Of a stretch of DNA of 64,000 nucleotides, positions 24,763-39,181 are shown one piece after another (position 1 is the stretch's first letter; each line of letters begins with the position of its first letter). The DNA is taken from positions 2,108,001 to 2,172,000 of the forward strand of contig NZ_JBAJII010000001.1 of NCBI RefSeq assembly GCF_036867195.1, given 5' to 3'. The translations under genes were made by a program, and so were the position numbers. The notes beneath the pieces are model-generated. The model ran no database searches. It worked only from the letters and a program-made list of their open reading frames with translations, and had not been told where the DNA came from. This DNA is from Arthrobacter sp. Soc17.1.1.1. Lineage in GTDB: Bacteria; Actinomycetota; Actinomycetes; Actinomycetales; Micrococcaceae.

Positions 24763-26004
24763 TCAGCGGGAGAGCAGGCCGGCCGCATGGCTCATGACGG
24801 CGTCCGCGACGACACGCTTCGACCCGCGCACGGGAGCCGATTCGCTGCCGTCGGCGCCGATGATGGTGACCTCGTTCGAATCCTCCCCGAAGACCAGGTC
24901 CGAGCCGACAACATTGAGGACGAGGAAGTCGCACCCCTTCCGCGCGAGCTTCGCACGGGCATGGGTGAGGGGGTCGGCCGTCGCGTCACCGGTCTCGGCG
25001 GCGAAGCCGGCAATGACCAGCGGCCGCGCGTCGCCCGTGCCTGCGGGCCCTGCGTCGCGGGTGAGCACGGCCTCGCGGAGGACGTCGGGGTTGCGGACGA
25101 GCGTGAGCACGGGATCCGCCCCGTCGTCGTTCTTCTTGATCTTGGTGGCGACCACCTCGGCGGGACGGAAGTCCGCCACGGCCGCAGCCATGACGAGCAC
25201 GTCCGTGGCGGGCAGCGCCGCGATGACTGCGTCGCGCAGCTGGAGCGCGGACTCGACCCGCACGACGTCGCATCCGCGCGGCGGGGCGACCTCGGCATGC
25301 GCGAGGACGAGGGTCACGTGCGCGCCCTGGGCGAGCGCAGCCTCGGCCAGCGCCATGCCCTGCTTGCCGGAGGACCGGTTTCCGAGGAACCGCACGGGGT
25401 CGAGGGCCTCGCGGGTACCGCCGACGGAGATGGTGACGCGCTTGCCGTGCAGCGCGCCGCCGGCGTGGGCGGTCCGGGCGGCGGCGTGGGCGGCGAGGGC
25501 GGCGGCATGGATCTCGGCGGGCTCGGGCAGCCTGCCCGGCCCGGTGTCCGCCCCGGTGAGGCGGCCGGACGCGGGCTCGATGATGGTGATGCCGCGTGAA
25601 CGGAGGGTCTCGACGTTCGCGCGGGTGGCGGCGTGCTGCCACATCTCGGTGTGCATGGCCGGAGCCATCACGACGGGGCCGCGGGCCATCAGCAGCGTGC
25701 CGGTGAGGAGGTCGTCGGCGAGGCCGGCGGCCGCACGCGCGAGGACGTCCGCGGTGGCGGGCGCGATGACGATGAGATCCGCCTCGTGGCCCAGCCGCAC
25801 ATGGTTCACCTTGTCGACGTCGTCCCAGACGCTGTTGCTGACGGGATGGCCCGAGAGCGCCTCCCAGGTGGCCGTGCCGACGAAGCGCGTGGCGGCCTCC
25901 GTGGGGATGACCGTGACGTCATGGCCGGACTCCGTGAAAAGACGGAGGAGGGATGCTGCCTTGTAGGCCGCTATCCCTCCTCCGACACCAAGTACTATGC
26001 GCAC
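24763..26004 (-). CDS. coaBC: Bifunctional CoaBC (phosphopantothenoylcysteine synthetase/decarboxylase)
   Basis: A 413-residue two-domain enzyme for steps two and three of coenzyme A synthesis. The N-terminal CoaC flavoprotein domain shows VGGGIAAYKAASLLR, the His in VNHVRLGHEAD and the PAMHTEMW substrate motif. The C-terminal CoaB domain has the nucleotide-binding GGTREALDPVRFLGNRSSGK and the lysine-bearing EVVATKIKKND. Starts with GTG just after rpoZ and precedes metK; the order gmk-rpoZ-coaBC-metK-priA is conserved in actinobacteria. Confidence 0.95.
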   Translation of the reverse strand: MRIVLGVGGGIAAYKAASLLRLFTESGHDVTVIPTEAATRFVGTATWEALSGHPVSNSVWDDVDKVNHVRLGHEADLIVIAPATADVLARAAAGLADDLLTGTLLMARGPVVMAPAMHTEMWQHAATRANVETLRSRGITIIEPASGRLTGADTGPGRLPEPAEIHAAALAAHAAARTAHAGGALHGKRVTISVGGTREALDPVRFLGNRSSGKQGMALAEAALAQGAHVTLVLAHAEVAPPRGCDVVRVESALQLRDAVIAALPATDVLVMAAAVADFRPAEVVATKIKKNDDGADPVLTLVRNPDVLREAVLTRDAGPAGTGDARPLVIAGFAAETGDATADPLTHARAKLARKGCDFLVLNVVGSDLVFGEDSNEVTIIGADGSESAPVRGSKRVVADAVMSHAAGLLSR

Positions 26005-26035
26005 CGGTTATCCGCCGCCTGCTGGATCGGCCGTG

Positions 26036-26296
26036 TTACTCGGACTGTTCGATCGGCGAGGAGACGAGCATGCCCTCGTTGATCTCGCGCAGGGCGATGG
26101 AGAGGGGCTTCTCGTTCAGCTTGGTGTCGACGAGGGGGCCGACGTACTCGAACAGGCCCTCGTGGAGCTGCGAGTAGTACGCGTTGATCTGGCGGGCGCG
26201 CTTGGCGCCGTAGATCACGAGGGCGTACTTCGAGTCCGAGGCCTCCAGCAGAGAGTCGATCGGCGGGTTGATGATGCCTTCGGGCTGAGTTGACAC
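26036..26296 (-). CDS. rpoZ: RNA polymerase omega subunit
   Basis: An 86-residue omega subunit that folds around the C-terminus of beta-prime and helps polymerase assembly. Seen: [20 protein letters not shown], the [10 protein letters not shown] signature, and the conserved [11 protein letters not shown] helix near the end. Starts at GTG with GGAG 6 nt upstream after a T-rich leader. Located 43 nt downstream of gmk on the same strand, so likely co-transcribed. Confidence 0.97.
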   Translation of the reverse strand: MSTQPEGIINPPIDSLLEASDSKYALVIYGAKRARQINAYYSQLHEGLFEYVGPLVDTKLNEKPLSIALREINEGMLVSSPIEQSE

Positions 26297-26339
26297 AAAT
26301 TCTCCAAAAAATAAGGCGGAACGGCTGGTGCGGGGCCTC

Positions 26340-26909
26340 TCAGCGCTGCAGCGGACGCAGTCCCATCAGTGATACGAGCTCGTCTGCCGCATGCTCCACG
26401 GAGTCGTTGACGACGGTGTGGTTGAATTCGGGCTCGGCGGCAAGTTCCAGTTTAGCGGTTTCCAGCCGTTGCTGCTGTTCCTCCGGCGTTTCGGTCCCGC
26501 GACCGACGAGACGGCGCACCATCTCGTCCCAGGTGGGCGGGGCGAGGAACACGAAATTGGCCTCCGGCATGCTCTCCTTGACCTGGCGTGCGCCCTGCAG
26601 ATCGATCTCGAGCAGGACGGTCCGTCCCTCGTCCATCGCGGCCTGGACAGTGCTGCGGAGCGTGCCGTACCGGTTGCGGCCGTGGACCACGGCCCACTCC
26701 AGCAGCTGCCCGTCGTCGACGAGCTGGTCGAACTCCTCGGGCGAGACGAAGAAGTAGTGCACGCCGTGCACCTCGCCGGGGCGGGGAGGGCGCGTGGTCG
26801 CCGAGACGGAGAGCCACACCTCGGGGTAGTTGTCCCGGATGTACGTCGAGACGGTTCCCTTGCCGACCGCGGTGGGGCCGGCGAGGACTGTCAGCCGGGG
26901 CTGTGACAC
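26340..26909 (-). CDS. gmk: Guanylate kinase
   Basis: A 189-residue kinase converting GMP to GDP with ATP. The P-loop is [12 protein letters not shown], with Ala/Val at the usual Ser-Gly positions; the GMP-binding [20 protein letters not shown] and lid arginines (RLVGRGTET) follow. The GTG at 26909 is chosen for its AGGAAG and correct N-terminus; a longer reading to 27002 would overlap mihF and is not supported. Directly downstream of mihF, as in most actinobacteria. Confidence 0.96.
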   Translation of the reverse strand: MSQPRLTVLAGPTAVGKGTVSTYIRDNYPEVWLSVSATTRPPRPGEVHGVHYFFVSPEEFDQLVDDGQLLEWAVVHGRNRYGTLRSTVQAAMDEGRTVLLEIDLQGARQVKESMPEANFVFLAPPTWDEMVRRLVGRGTETPEEQQQRLETAKLELAAEPEFNHTVVNDSVEHAADELVSLMGLRPLQR

Positions 26910-26919
26910 TACTGCTTCC

Positions 26920-27258
26920 TTACTTGCCGGCCGGGCCGGCGTGATGTTGTTCGAGGTACAGGACCAGGGCCTTGCGCTGATGGATGCCGAGGCCGCGCAC
27001 ACGACGCGTGGCGGCGATGCCGACCTCGGTCATGATCGCCGCTGCACGCACGTCGCCGACTCCGGGCAGGGCCTTGAGGAGATCCAGGACCTTGAGGCGG
27101 CCCACGGCGTCGTCACCGTCCGGGTTGTCGATGACCTCGGCCACCGAAAGCTTACCGGTCTTCAGCCGGGACTTGATGTCCGCCCGCACCGCACGCGCCG
27201 CGGTCGCCTTCTCGCGCGCCGATGTTCGTTCGTCATCCGTCAATGGCTTCAGGCTCAC
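26920..27258 (-). CDS. mihF: Actinobacterial integration host factor mIHF
   Basis: A 112-residue nucleoid-associated protein of the mIHF/sIHF family, which bends DNA and affects replication and transcription. The helix-two-turns-helix DNA-binding part is visible in [20 protein letters not shown] and the basic [18 protein letters not shown]. The GTG at 27258 has GGGAG 6 nt upstream; a second GTG five codons earlier is less likely. It is followed by gmk after 10 nt. Confidence 0.92.
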   Translation of the reverse strand: MSLKPLTDDERTSAREKATAARAVRADIKSRLKTGKLSVAEVIDNPDGDDAVGRLKVLDLLKALPGVGDVRAAAIMTEVGIAATRRVRGLGIHQRKALVLYLEQHHAGPAGK

Positions 27259-27435
27259 GGGTGCTCCCTGCACTGGGCGGCACCACGTGTGGCGGCGACC
27301 GCTCGTCGTCTGGATCGGTCAAGGGTCTCCCCGGGGAGGGGGGTGGGGCTGGAACCGAACCTACCGGGCGCGGGCCTCCTAAATCAATGCGCCCATCACT
27401 GCACCGGTCACCGAGTCCGGTGCCGGGCGGACGTA

Positions 27436-28276
27436 TCAGGCGAGCTCGTCGCGCGTCCGTTCCGCGGCATCCCGCAGCGCGGATACGCCGGGGCCGGCCG
27501 CGAGGATGGCGCGGCTGGACGTCGGGAGCACGAACGGCAGGGCGTCGCCGAACGCGTCCCGCAGCTCGCGCGGCCCGGCCCCCTGCGCGCCCACGCCGGG
27601 GGCGAGGATGGGTCCGTTGAGGCCGGCCAGGCCGAGGCCGAGGGTGTGCGCGGCGTCGCCGACGGTCGCGCCGACCACCAGGCCGACGTGCCCCGGCCCG
27701 GGCCCGGCGTTCTCGGCCGCTGCTGCCCGGGCGACGGACCGCGCGACCGAGGCGTGCCCGCCGACGTGCTGCACGGAGCGGCCCTCGGGGTTCGAGGTCA
27801 GTGCGAGGATGAACACACCCCGCCCGGTCGCCGTGGCGAGATCGAGCGCGGGCCGGAGGGACTCGAAGCCCAGGTAGGGATTGAGGGTCACGGCATCGGC
27901 GGCGAGCGGCCGCCCCTCCCCCAGCCATGCCTCCGCGTAGGCCTGCATCGTCGATCCGATGTCCCCGCGCTTCGCATCGGCGATCGTGAGCACACCGGCG
28001 TCGGCGGCACGGGCCAGCAGGGTCTCGAGGACCGCGAGGCCCCGCGCGCCGTGCCGCTCGTACAGGGCGACCTGCGGCTTGAGGGCCGCCGTCACGGGCC
28101 CGACGGCGTCGAGCACCGAGAGCGAGAAGCGCTCGAGTCCCTCGGGCGAGTCCGTCAGCCCCCAGGCGCCGAGCAGTGCCGGGTGCGGATCGATCCCGAC
28201 GCAGAGACTCCCCTTCTCCGCGCGTGCCGCGGCGAGGCGCTCCCCGAAGGGAGCCCGCGACGCAGCGGCGCCCACC

Positions 28277-28287
<11 letters not shown>
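27436..28287 (-). CDS. pyrF: Orotidine 5'-phosphate decarboxylase
   Basis: A 283-residue class II OMP decarboxylase, the last step to UMP. Seen: [17 protein letters not shown] at the first strand and the catalytic lysine motif [14 protein letters not shown] (DxKxxD-type), with [12 protein letters not shown] forming the phosphate loop. It overlaps the end of carB by 11 nt and ends the pyr operon. Length fits the actinobacterial class rather than the shorter E. coli form. Confidence 0.95.
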
Positions 28288-31584
<3,297 letters not shown>

Positions 31585-31585
<1 letters not shown>

Positions 31586-32949
31586 CAGTTCTCTTCCTGC
31601 GTGCTGCCGGTGGGGGCGCTGTCGTGGCGGGGCTGCGTGCCCGTCACCTTGGATCCGTGCGTGCCGAGTTCGGCGGCGGCCGCACGGGCGAGCGCCGCCG
31701 ATTCCGACGGGGCGTCGAGGGCCGAGGCCTGGACGGCGTCGCCCGATCCTGGCTTCGCCTTCTCAGCGGCCATGAGCTCGATGAAGCGGTCGAAGAGGTA
31801 CGCCGAGTCGTGCGGGCCGGCGGCCGCCTCCGGGTGGTACTGGACCGAGAAGGCGGGCAGGTCCAGGCAGGCGAGCCCCTCGACGACGTCGTCGTTGAGG
31901 TTCACGTGGCTCACCTCGACCCGGCCGTACGAACCGGCGGGCGCCTCGACGGGACCGTCGAGGGGCGCGTCGACGGCGAACCCGTGGTTGTGCGAGGTGA
32001 TCTCGACCTTGCCGGTGCGGCGGTCGAGGACGGGCTGGTTGATGCCGCGGTGGCCGTAGCGCAGCTTGTAGGTGCCGAAGCCGAGGGCGCGCCCGAGGAT
32101 CTGGTTGCCGAAGCAGATGCCGAAGAACGGCATCCGGGCGTCGAGGACGCGGCGCAGGAGGCTCACCTGGGCGTCCGCGGTCGCGGGGTCGCCGGGTCCG
32201 TTGGACATGAACACGCCGTCGGGTGCGATCCGCACGATGTCCTCGAAGCCGGCTCCGGCGGGCAGGACCACCGTGCGCACGCCGCGCTCCGCGAAGTGCT
32301 TGGGCGTCATGGCCTTGATGCCGAGATCGAGGGCGGCGATGGTCGCGACCGTCCCCCCGGTCCAGCCGTGGTCGGCGGGCTCGACGACGTACGCCTCGTC
32401 GATGCTGACCTCCTCGGCGAGGCGCGCCCCGGCCATGGACGGCTGGGCGAGGACCTGCTCGAGGAGCTGCTCGTCTCCGGCGGCGGCGTCCGCGCCGGAG
32501 AAGATGCCGGCCCGCATGGCGCCGCGCTCACGGAGGTGGCGGGTGACGGCGCGCGTGTCGACGCCTTCGATCCCGACGACGCCCTGCTCGCGCAGCTGGT
32601 CGTCGAGGCTCTGCTCGGAGCGCCAGTTCGACGGGCGGCGGGCGGCGTCGCGGATGATGTAGCCGGCCACCCAGATGCGGCGGGACTCGGCGTCGTCGGC
32701 GTTCACCCCCGTGTTGCCGATGTGCGGGGCGGTCTGCACCACGAGCTGGCGGGCGTAGGACGGGTCGGTGATGGTCTCCTGGTAGCCGGTCATGCCGGTC
32801 GCGAAGACGGCCTCGCCGAGCGCGGTGCCCTCGGCGCCGTACGCGCGGCCGCGGAAGGTCCGGCCGTCCTCGAGGACGAGCACCGCGGGTGCCTGCGGTC
32901 GGCTCGGTGCCGTCGATGGAGCGTGGGCGGTGGATGGAGCGCTGCTCAC
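31585..32949 (-). CDS. carA: Carbamoyl-phosphate synthase small subunit
   Basis: A 454-residue class I glutaminase subunit that feeds ammonia to CarB. The N-terminal small-subunit domain ([18 protein letters not shown], then [15 protein letters not shown]) is followed by the triad glutaminase domain: Cys in [12 protein letters not shown] and His in [13 protein letters not shown]. The tail after about residue 410 is an Ala-rich extension. Its ATG overlaps the PH-like gene by 4 nt. Confidence 0.97.
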
Positions 32950-33485
32950 AGCTGTTCCCTGCCTTCGGGGGTCGGTGGAGTTCGGTTCTCGGGTGGATCG
33001 GAGGGTACGAGCGCGGCGATCGCGGCGACGAGCTGGGCCTTGTGGGCGGCGTGCCGGGTGCGGAAGCCGGTGTCGACGCGGAGCGCGCCGAGGCGCCAGG
33101 TCACCACGACGAGGCCTTCCTTCTCGACGAACTTGCCGGTCATGCCGCTCGCCAGCTGCACCGAGGCGAGGTCGGCGCGGGGGATGAAGACGGCGCGCGC
33201 CCCGGTGCGGGTGAAGAGCACGCCGTCGGGGTGCACGGCGGCGACGGCGTTGCCGCGGAGGCCGAGCCCGTGCACGGCGATGCGGTCCAGCCAGTCCCCC
33301 GCCGTCGTCGTCGCGACGTACTGGCCCTCGGCCTCGTAGAGGACGGGCCCGGGGTCGGCGGGCGTCTCCGGCGGTGCGGGGACGTCGGACTGCCGGCGGA
33401 GCCGGTTGCGCCAGCCGAGCGCCATGAGCGCGACGATGACCACGATGATGCCGATCGTCACGGCGATCCAGCCTAGATATTCCAT
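32946..33485 (-). CDS. Membrane-anchored PH-like protein in the pyr operon
   Basis: A 179-residue protein with one N-terminal membrane helix ([20 protein letters not shown]) and a cytoplasmic domain of about 120 residues that is mostly beta strands ending in a helix ([18 protein letters not shown]), as in PH-like folds. Its start overlaps pyrC by 13 nt and its stop overlaps carA by 4 nt, so it is made with the pathway enzymes. This placement is seen in other actinobacteria, but I know of no established role; anchoring the pathway to the membrane is only an idea. Confidence 0.75.
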   Translation of the reverse strand: MEYLGWIAVTIGIIVVIVALMALGWRNRLRRQSDVPAPPETPADPGPVLYEAEGQYVATTTAGDWLDRIAVHGLGLRGNAVAAVHPDGVLFTRTGARAVFIPRADLASVQLASGMTGKFVEKEGLVVVTWRLGALRVDTGFRTRHAAHKAQLVAAIAALVPSDPPENRTPPTPEGREQL

Positions 33486-34857
33486 GCGGGTGCCTCCTTC
33501 CCCGCCCCGTGGCCTGCCGGGCGGGGGGTGGCGAGACGGCCGTCGAGGACCGTCGCGTGGCCGCCGAGGAACGTCGCCCGCACGCTGCCGGGTAGTTCCA
33601 GCCCGCGGAACGGGCTGTTGCGGCCCTTCGTGGCCATGGTCGAGGGGTCGACGGTCCACCGGGCGGCGGGGTCGACGAGGATCAGGTTCGCGGGCTCGCC
33701 GGCAGCGAGCGGCCTGCCCTGATGGGCGAGCCGGCCGATCCGCGCCGGCGTCACGGAGGTGACGCGGGCGAAGCCCTCCCAGTCGAGCAGCCCCGTCTCC
33801 ACCATGGTGTGCTGTACCACGGACAGGGCGGTCTCGAGGCCGGTCATGCCCATCGCGGCCTGCGCCCACTCGCACTCCTTGTGCTCGCTGGGGTGCGGGG
33901 CATGATCGGTCCCGACGACGTCGATCGTTCCGTCAGCGAGGGCCGCGCGGAGGGCCGTGACGTCGTCGGTGGTGCGCAGGGGCGGATTGACCTTGTAAAC
34001 GGGGTCGTAGCTGCGGACCAGCTCGTCCGTGAGGAGCAGGTGGTGCGGGGTGACCTCGGCGGTGACGTCGATGCCGCGCGCCTTGGCCCAGCGGATGATC
34101 TCCACCGAGCCGGCGGTGGAGACGTGGCAGACGTGCAGGCGCGAGCCGACGTGCTGGGCGAGGAGGACGTCGCGGGCGATGATGCTCTCCTCCGCGACGG
34201 CGGGCCAGCCGGTGAGTCCCAGCACCGCGGAGACGTCGCCCTCGTTCATCTGGGCGCCCTCGGTGAGGCGGGGTTCCTGAGCATGCTGGGCGATCACGCC
34301 GTCGAACGCCTTCACGTACTCGAGGGCGCGTCGCATGAGCACCGGGTCCGAGACGCAGATGCCGTCGTCGGAGAACACGCGCACGGACGCCGGTGATTCC
34401 GCCATGGCGCCGAGCTCGGCCAGCCGTTCCCCGCCGAGGCCCACGGTCACGGCGCCGACGGGCCGCACCTCGACCCACCCGGCCGCGAGGCCCAGGCGGT
34501 ACACCTGCTCCACCACGCCCGCGGTGTCGGCGACCGGGGAGCTGTTGGCCATGGCGTGCACGGCGGTGAAGCCGCCGAGGGCTGCGGCCCGGGAGCCGGT
34601 CTCGACGGTCTCGGCGTCCTCGCGCCCCGGCTCCCGGAGGTGGGTGTGGAGGTCCACCATGCCGGGCAGGGCCACGAGTCCGGCGGCGTCGACGGTCACG
34701 GCGTCCGCCGAGGCCTCGCGGGCGGCCCCGCCGCCCACCGCGGCGATGACGCCGTCGCGCAGGAGGACGTCCTGGGCGCCGCGTCCGAGCAGCGAGGCGC
34801 CGCGGACGAGGTACTGGGTCGAGGGATCGGGCGGGGTGCCGGGGGTGCTGGTGGTCG

Positions 34858-34861
<4 letters not shown>
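33473..34861 (-). CDS. pyrC: Dihydroorotase
   Basis: A 462-residue class I dihydroorotase of the amidohydrolase superfamily, catalysing cyclisation of carbamoyl aspartate. Metal ligands are visible in [12 protein letters not shown] (HxH), CHVSTAGS (His) and [11 protein letters not shown] (the catalytic Asp). The GTG at 34861 overlaps the pyrB stop as GTGA; the longer open frame to 35335 is only the shadow of pyrB. It is the third gene of the pyr operon. Confidence 0.96.
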
Positions 34862-35879
<1,018 letters not shown>

Positions 35880-35883
<4 letters not shown>

Positions 35884-36467
35884 ACGCGGTCCTCGATGAC
35901 GACCTCGTTCACGGCCGAGCCGCCGATCAGGTCGATCTCCGCGAGGTGGACACGGACGCGCTCCCGCGACGACGTGGGCAGGTTCTTGCCCACATGGTCG
36001 GCGCGGATGGGCAGTTCGCGGTGCCCGCGGTCCACGAGGACGGCGAGGCGGACCGTGCGGGGCCTCCCCAGGTCGGCGAGGGCGTCCAGGGCCGCACGGA
36101 CGGTGCGCCCGGAGTAGAGCACGTCGTCGACGAGGACCACCACCTTGTCGTCGATGCCCGACGGCGGCAGCTGGGTCGCGAGCGGCGAACGCGTGGGGTG
36201 GCGGCGGAGGTCGTCGCGGTACATGGTGACGTCGAGCTGCCCGGTGATGAGGTCCGGGTCGACGGCGGGATCCACGGCCGCGATCTTCTGCGCGAGGCGC
36301 TGCGCCAGGGGGAAGCCCCTGCGGGGGATGCCGAGGAGCACGAGGTCACGGGAACCCTTGTTCGCCTCGAGGATCTCGTGGGCGATGCGCGTGAGTGCGC
36401 GGTCTATGTCTGCTTCTGCGAGAACAACGCGCTTGTGCGGGCCGGATTCCGGGGGTTGCACGGTCAT
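35880..36467 (-). CDS. pyrR: PyrR bifunctional pyrimidine regulator / uracil phosphoribosyltransferase
   Basis: A 195-residue type I phosphoribosyltransferase-fold protein. The PRPP loop is [20 protein letters not shown], and [18 protein letters not shown] starts the fold. In Gram-positive bacteria PyrR binds pyr mRNA in the presence of UMP and reduces expression; first place in the operon supports that. GGAGGAAG precedes the ATG at 36467; a longer upstream open frame overlaps the divergent protease gene and is discarded. No clear attenuator hairpin is recognised in the short leader. Confidence 0.94.
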
Positions 36468-36501
36468 AACACGCTTCCTCCTTCCCCGCCTCACCGGACG
36501 G

Positions 36502-36527
36502 AACTTAAAGGTTGGTTGCGGTGTCAA
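36502..36527 (-). promoter_or_regulatory. Candidate pyr operon promoter
   Basis: On the minus strand TTGACA (36527-36522) is followed after 14 nt by TAAGTT (36507-36502). The -35 is perfect but the spacer is short, so the -10 assignment is uncertain. It lies in the 96-nt divergent region between pyrR and the PrsW-type gene. Confidence 0.35.
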
Positions 36528-36563
36528 AACTACCACAGCGCTGCTTGCCCCTAGGGTTGCCTC

Positions 36564-37853
36564 ATGGCTATGAACACCCCCGGAACGGGCCCTGGCGGTC
36601 CGCAGTGGAACGGCCCCCAGGGCTACGGGCACCGACCGCAGGACCACCAGCAGCACGCCGGCTGGTGGGGCACGACGACGCTGCGCCACCACCACCCCGC
36701 CCCCGCCCGGTCCGCGGGGGCGCCGTTCCAGCCCGTGTGGAACCAGCCCCCGCCGCGGCGGCGGGGCGTGCTCAACATCGTCCTGGTGATCCTCGCGGCC
36801 CTCGTGGTGGCGGGCGTCCTCCTGTTCCTCTCCCTGTCCCTCGGGCCGTCCGCGTTCCTGCTGTGCGGGATCCTCGCCCTCGTACCCCTGGGCATCTGCC
36901 TGCTCGGCCTGCGCTGGATCGACCGGTGGGACCCCGAACCGCGCGGCGCCCTGCTCTTCGCGTTCCTCTGGGGCGCCGGGACCTCCGTGGTGGTCACCCT
37001 GCTGCTCGGCACCTACGTGGTGGACCTGCTGGGCAGCGCCCTCAGCACCACGTCCCCCGAGGTGATCGGGCCCGTCCTGCAGGCACCGCTGGTCGAGGAG
37101 TTCGCCAAGGGCCTCGGGGTCCTGATCCTCGTGTACACGCGCCGCAGCCACTTCGACGGACCCGTGGACGGCATCGTCTATGCCGGCACCGTCGCGGCGG
37201 GCTTCGCCTTCACCGAGAACATCCTGTACTTCGGTTCGGCCGTCCTGGAGTCCGGCACCGTGAGCGCCGTCGTGGGCGTCTTCATCCTCCGGGGCCTGTT
37301 CTCCCCGTTCGCGCACGTCATGTTCACCTCGCTGCTCGGCTTCGTGCTCGGCTGGGCGGTGAGCCGCGGCGGCGGCAACGCGAGGATCCTCGGTGCGTTC
37401 GTGCTGGGGCTCATCCCGGCGATGGCGGGCCACATGCTGTGGAACGGCGGCACCCTCGTGCTGTTCGACAACTTCCTGCTCTTCTACCTCGTGGTCCAGG
37501 TGCCGCTGTTCGTCGCCGCCGTGGTCGCCGTCGTCCTGCTCCGGCGCTCCGAGCGGCGCCTCACGGAGGCCCGGCTCGGCGACTACGCGCGCGCGGGCTG
37601 GTTCACCCCGGAGGAGGTGCGCATGCTCGCCACGCGCCCTGGCCGGTCGCAGGCACTCGCCTGGGCGGGCTCGGTGGGCGCGAAGCAGGACATGCGCGCG
37701 TTCATCCGCACCGGCTCACGCATCGCCTTCACGCGCCAGCGCGTGCTCGGCGGGCGGCGCGACGCCGACTACGCCGCGGAGGAACGCGCCCTGCTCGAGG
37801 AGGTCACCGAGCGCCGGGCCCGGATCTTCCAGCTGGCGTCCGCGGCCCGTTGA
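36564..37853 (+). CDS. PrsW-family intramembrane metalloprotease
   Basis: A 429-residue membrane protein. After a disordered Gly/Pro/His-rich N-terminus (about 68 residues) come about eight membrane helices. The PrsW/CPBP-type catalytic motifs are present: [10 protein letters not shown] (EExxK-type), [11 protein letters not shown] and [13 protein letters not shown], with a further His in AGHMLWNG. Relatives in Bacillus cut the RsiW anti-sigma factor, while many actinobacterial ones have no known substrate. The cytosolic tail is charged. Divergent from the pyr operon and stand-alone. Confidence 0.85.
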   Translation: MAMNTPGTGPGGPQWNGPQGYGHRPQDHQQHAGWWGTTTLRHHHPAPARSAGAPFQPVWNQPPPRRRGVLNIVLVILAALVVAGVLLFLSLSLGPSAFLLCGILALVPLGICLLGLRWIDRWDPEPRGALLFAFLWGAGTSVVVTLLLGTYVVDLLGSALSTTSPEVIGPVLQAPLVEEFAKGLGVLILVYTRRSHFDGPVDGIVYAGTVAAGFAFTENILYFGSAVLESGTVSAVVGVFILRGLFSPFAHVMFTSLLGFVLGWAVSRGGGNARILGAFVLGLIPAMAGHMLWNGGTLVLFDNFLLFYLVVQVPLFVAAVVAVVLLRRSERRLTEARLGDYARAGWFTPEEVRMLATRPGRSQALAWAGSVGAKQDMRAFIRTGSRIAFTRQRVLGGRRDADYAAEERALLEEVTERRARIFQLASAAR

Positions 37854-37998
37854 GCGCCGTCGCGTGGTCACGTGCGGCGGGGTCGGTCGGCACCCACCGC
37901 GCGTGCGTGACGGGCGTGCCCGGGTCGCCCCGGACGCCACGCAGCCCGCGGGCACGGCAAGGCCCCGGGCGTACGGCGGAGCACGACAGACGCAGAAA

Positions 37999-38035
37999 AG
38001 CCCCCGCGGTCCGCGTGCGGCGGACGGCGGGGGCT
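37999..38035 (-). terminator. Rho-independent terminator after nusB
   Basis: A 16-bp stem (one mismatch) around a 5-nt loop, 37999-38014 pairing with 38020-38035. On the minus strand it is followed by TTTTCTG, so it ends the aroC-to-nusB block; it also faces the end of the PrsW-type gene. Confidence 0.8.
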
Positions 38036-38064
38036 CTGCTGCGGGGGCTTCCCCGCGGGGGTGA

Positions 38065-38475
38065 TCAGGCGAGCAGCGTGGGCTTGAGCTGCTGCAGGCG
38101 CCCGAGCAGTCCGTTGATGAACTTCGGCGACTCGTCGGTGGACAGCATCTTCGCGAGCTCCACCGCTTCGCTGACCGCGACGCCGTCGGGGACGTCGTCG
38201 TTGTAGAGCAGCTCCCAGCAGCCGATGCGCAGGAGCATCAGGTCGACGGCGGGCATGCGGTCCAGGGTCCAGCCCTGCGAGTAGGTGCTGAGGAACTCGT
38301 CGATCTGCTCCTGGTGTTCCAGGACGCCTTCCACGATGTCCACGGTGTAGTCCGCGATGACGATGTCCGTCTTCTCGCGGCGCGCGCGGATGACCTCGAG
38401 TGCCGCCATGTCGCGCTGCTCGGCCTCGAAGAGGATGTCAAGGGCCCGGCGACGGGCCTTGCTGCGTGCGCTCAC
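38065..38475 (-). CDS. nusB: Transcription antitermination factor NusB
   Basis: A 136-residue all-helical protein that with NusE binds boxA RNA to allow full rRNA transcription. Seen: [17 protein letters not shown] near the start and the family C-terminal [20 protein letters not shown] followed by INGLLGRL. Its ATG overlaps the efp stop by 4 nt. Last gene before the terminator at 37999-38035. Confidence 0.96.
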   Translation of the reverse strand: MSARSKARRRALDILFEAEQRDMAALEVIRARREKTDIVIADYTVDIVEGVLEHQEQIDEFLSTYSQGWTLDRMPAVDLMLLRIGCWELLYNDDVPDGVAVSEAVELAKMLSTDESPKFINGLLGRLQQLKPTLLA

Positions 38476-39035
38476 TCGTTGACGCGTCCCAGGTACTCGC
38501 CCGTCCGGGTGTCGACCTTGACCTTGGTGCCGGTGCCGAGGAACAGCGGGACCTGGATCTCGTGGCCCGTCTCGACGGTCGCGGGCTTGGTGCCGCCGGT
38601 GGAGCGGTCGCCCTGGAGGCCCGGCTCGGTGTAGGTGATCTCGAGCGTCACGGAGGCGGGCAGCTCGACGTACAGCGGTGAGCCCTCGTGCATGGCGATG
38701 GTGGCCATCTGGCTCTCGAGCATGAAGTTCGCGGCGTTGCCGACGGTCTTGCCGGGCACCGTGATCTGGTCGTAGTCCGTGGTGTCCATGAAGACGAAGT
38801 CCTCGCCGTCCTTGTACAGGTACTGGTAGTCGCGACGGTCCACCGTGGCCGTCTCGATCTTCAGGCCCGCGTTGAACGTCTTGTCCACGACCTTGCCGGA
38901 GAGGATGTTGCGGAGCTTGGTGCGGACGAAGGCGCCACCCTTGCCGGGCTTGACGTGCTGGAACTCGAGGACGTTCCAGAGGTTGCCCTCGAGCTTCAGC
39001 ACAGTGCCGTTCTTGATGTCGTTCGTGGTCGCCAC
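38472..39035 (-). CDS. efp: Elongation factor P
   Basis: A 187-residue three-domain translation factor that relieves ribosome stalling at proline runs. The tip loop [16 protein letters not shown] carries the Lys that is modified in some bacteria; no modification genes (epmA, earP) are seen in this window. The C-terminal signature ([20 protein letters not shown]) is intact. A TAGACT box on the minus strand at 39125-39120 may be its -10, giving a leader of about 75 nt. Confidence 0.97.
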   Translation of the reverse strand: MATTNDIKNGTVLKLEGNLWNVLEFQHVKPGKGGAFVRTKLRNILSGKVVDKTFNAGLKIETATVDRRDYQYLYKDGEDFVFMDTTDYDQITVPGKTVGNAANFMLESQMATIAMHEGSPLYVELPASVTLEITYTEPGLQGDRSTGGTKPATVETGHEIQVPLFLGTGTKVKVDTRTGEYLGRVNE

Positions 39036-39181
39036 AGATTCACTTTCGTCGGTTTCGCTGATGGATGGGCCGGCCGGGGCACGGCGGGCGCGGGGAAACG
39101 CGCCAAAAGTCCAGAGACCAGTCTACCCTGCGCGGCGCGGCGGCCCGCTGGGCCCCTCCGGCGCCCGGTGGGGTGGACAGG

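Noticed and set aside
22175..25966. A 1263-codon open frame on the plus strand
   Set aside because: It runs antisense through priA, metK and coaBC, which all have clear motifs. It has no family features; such long frames are a by-product of high GC.
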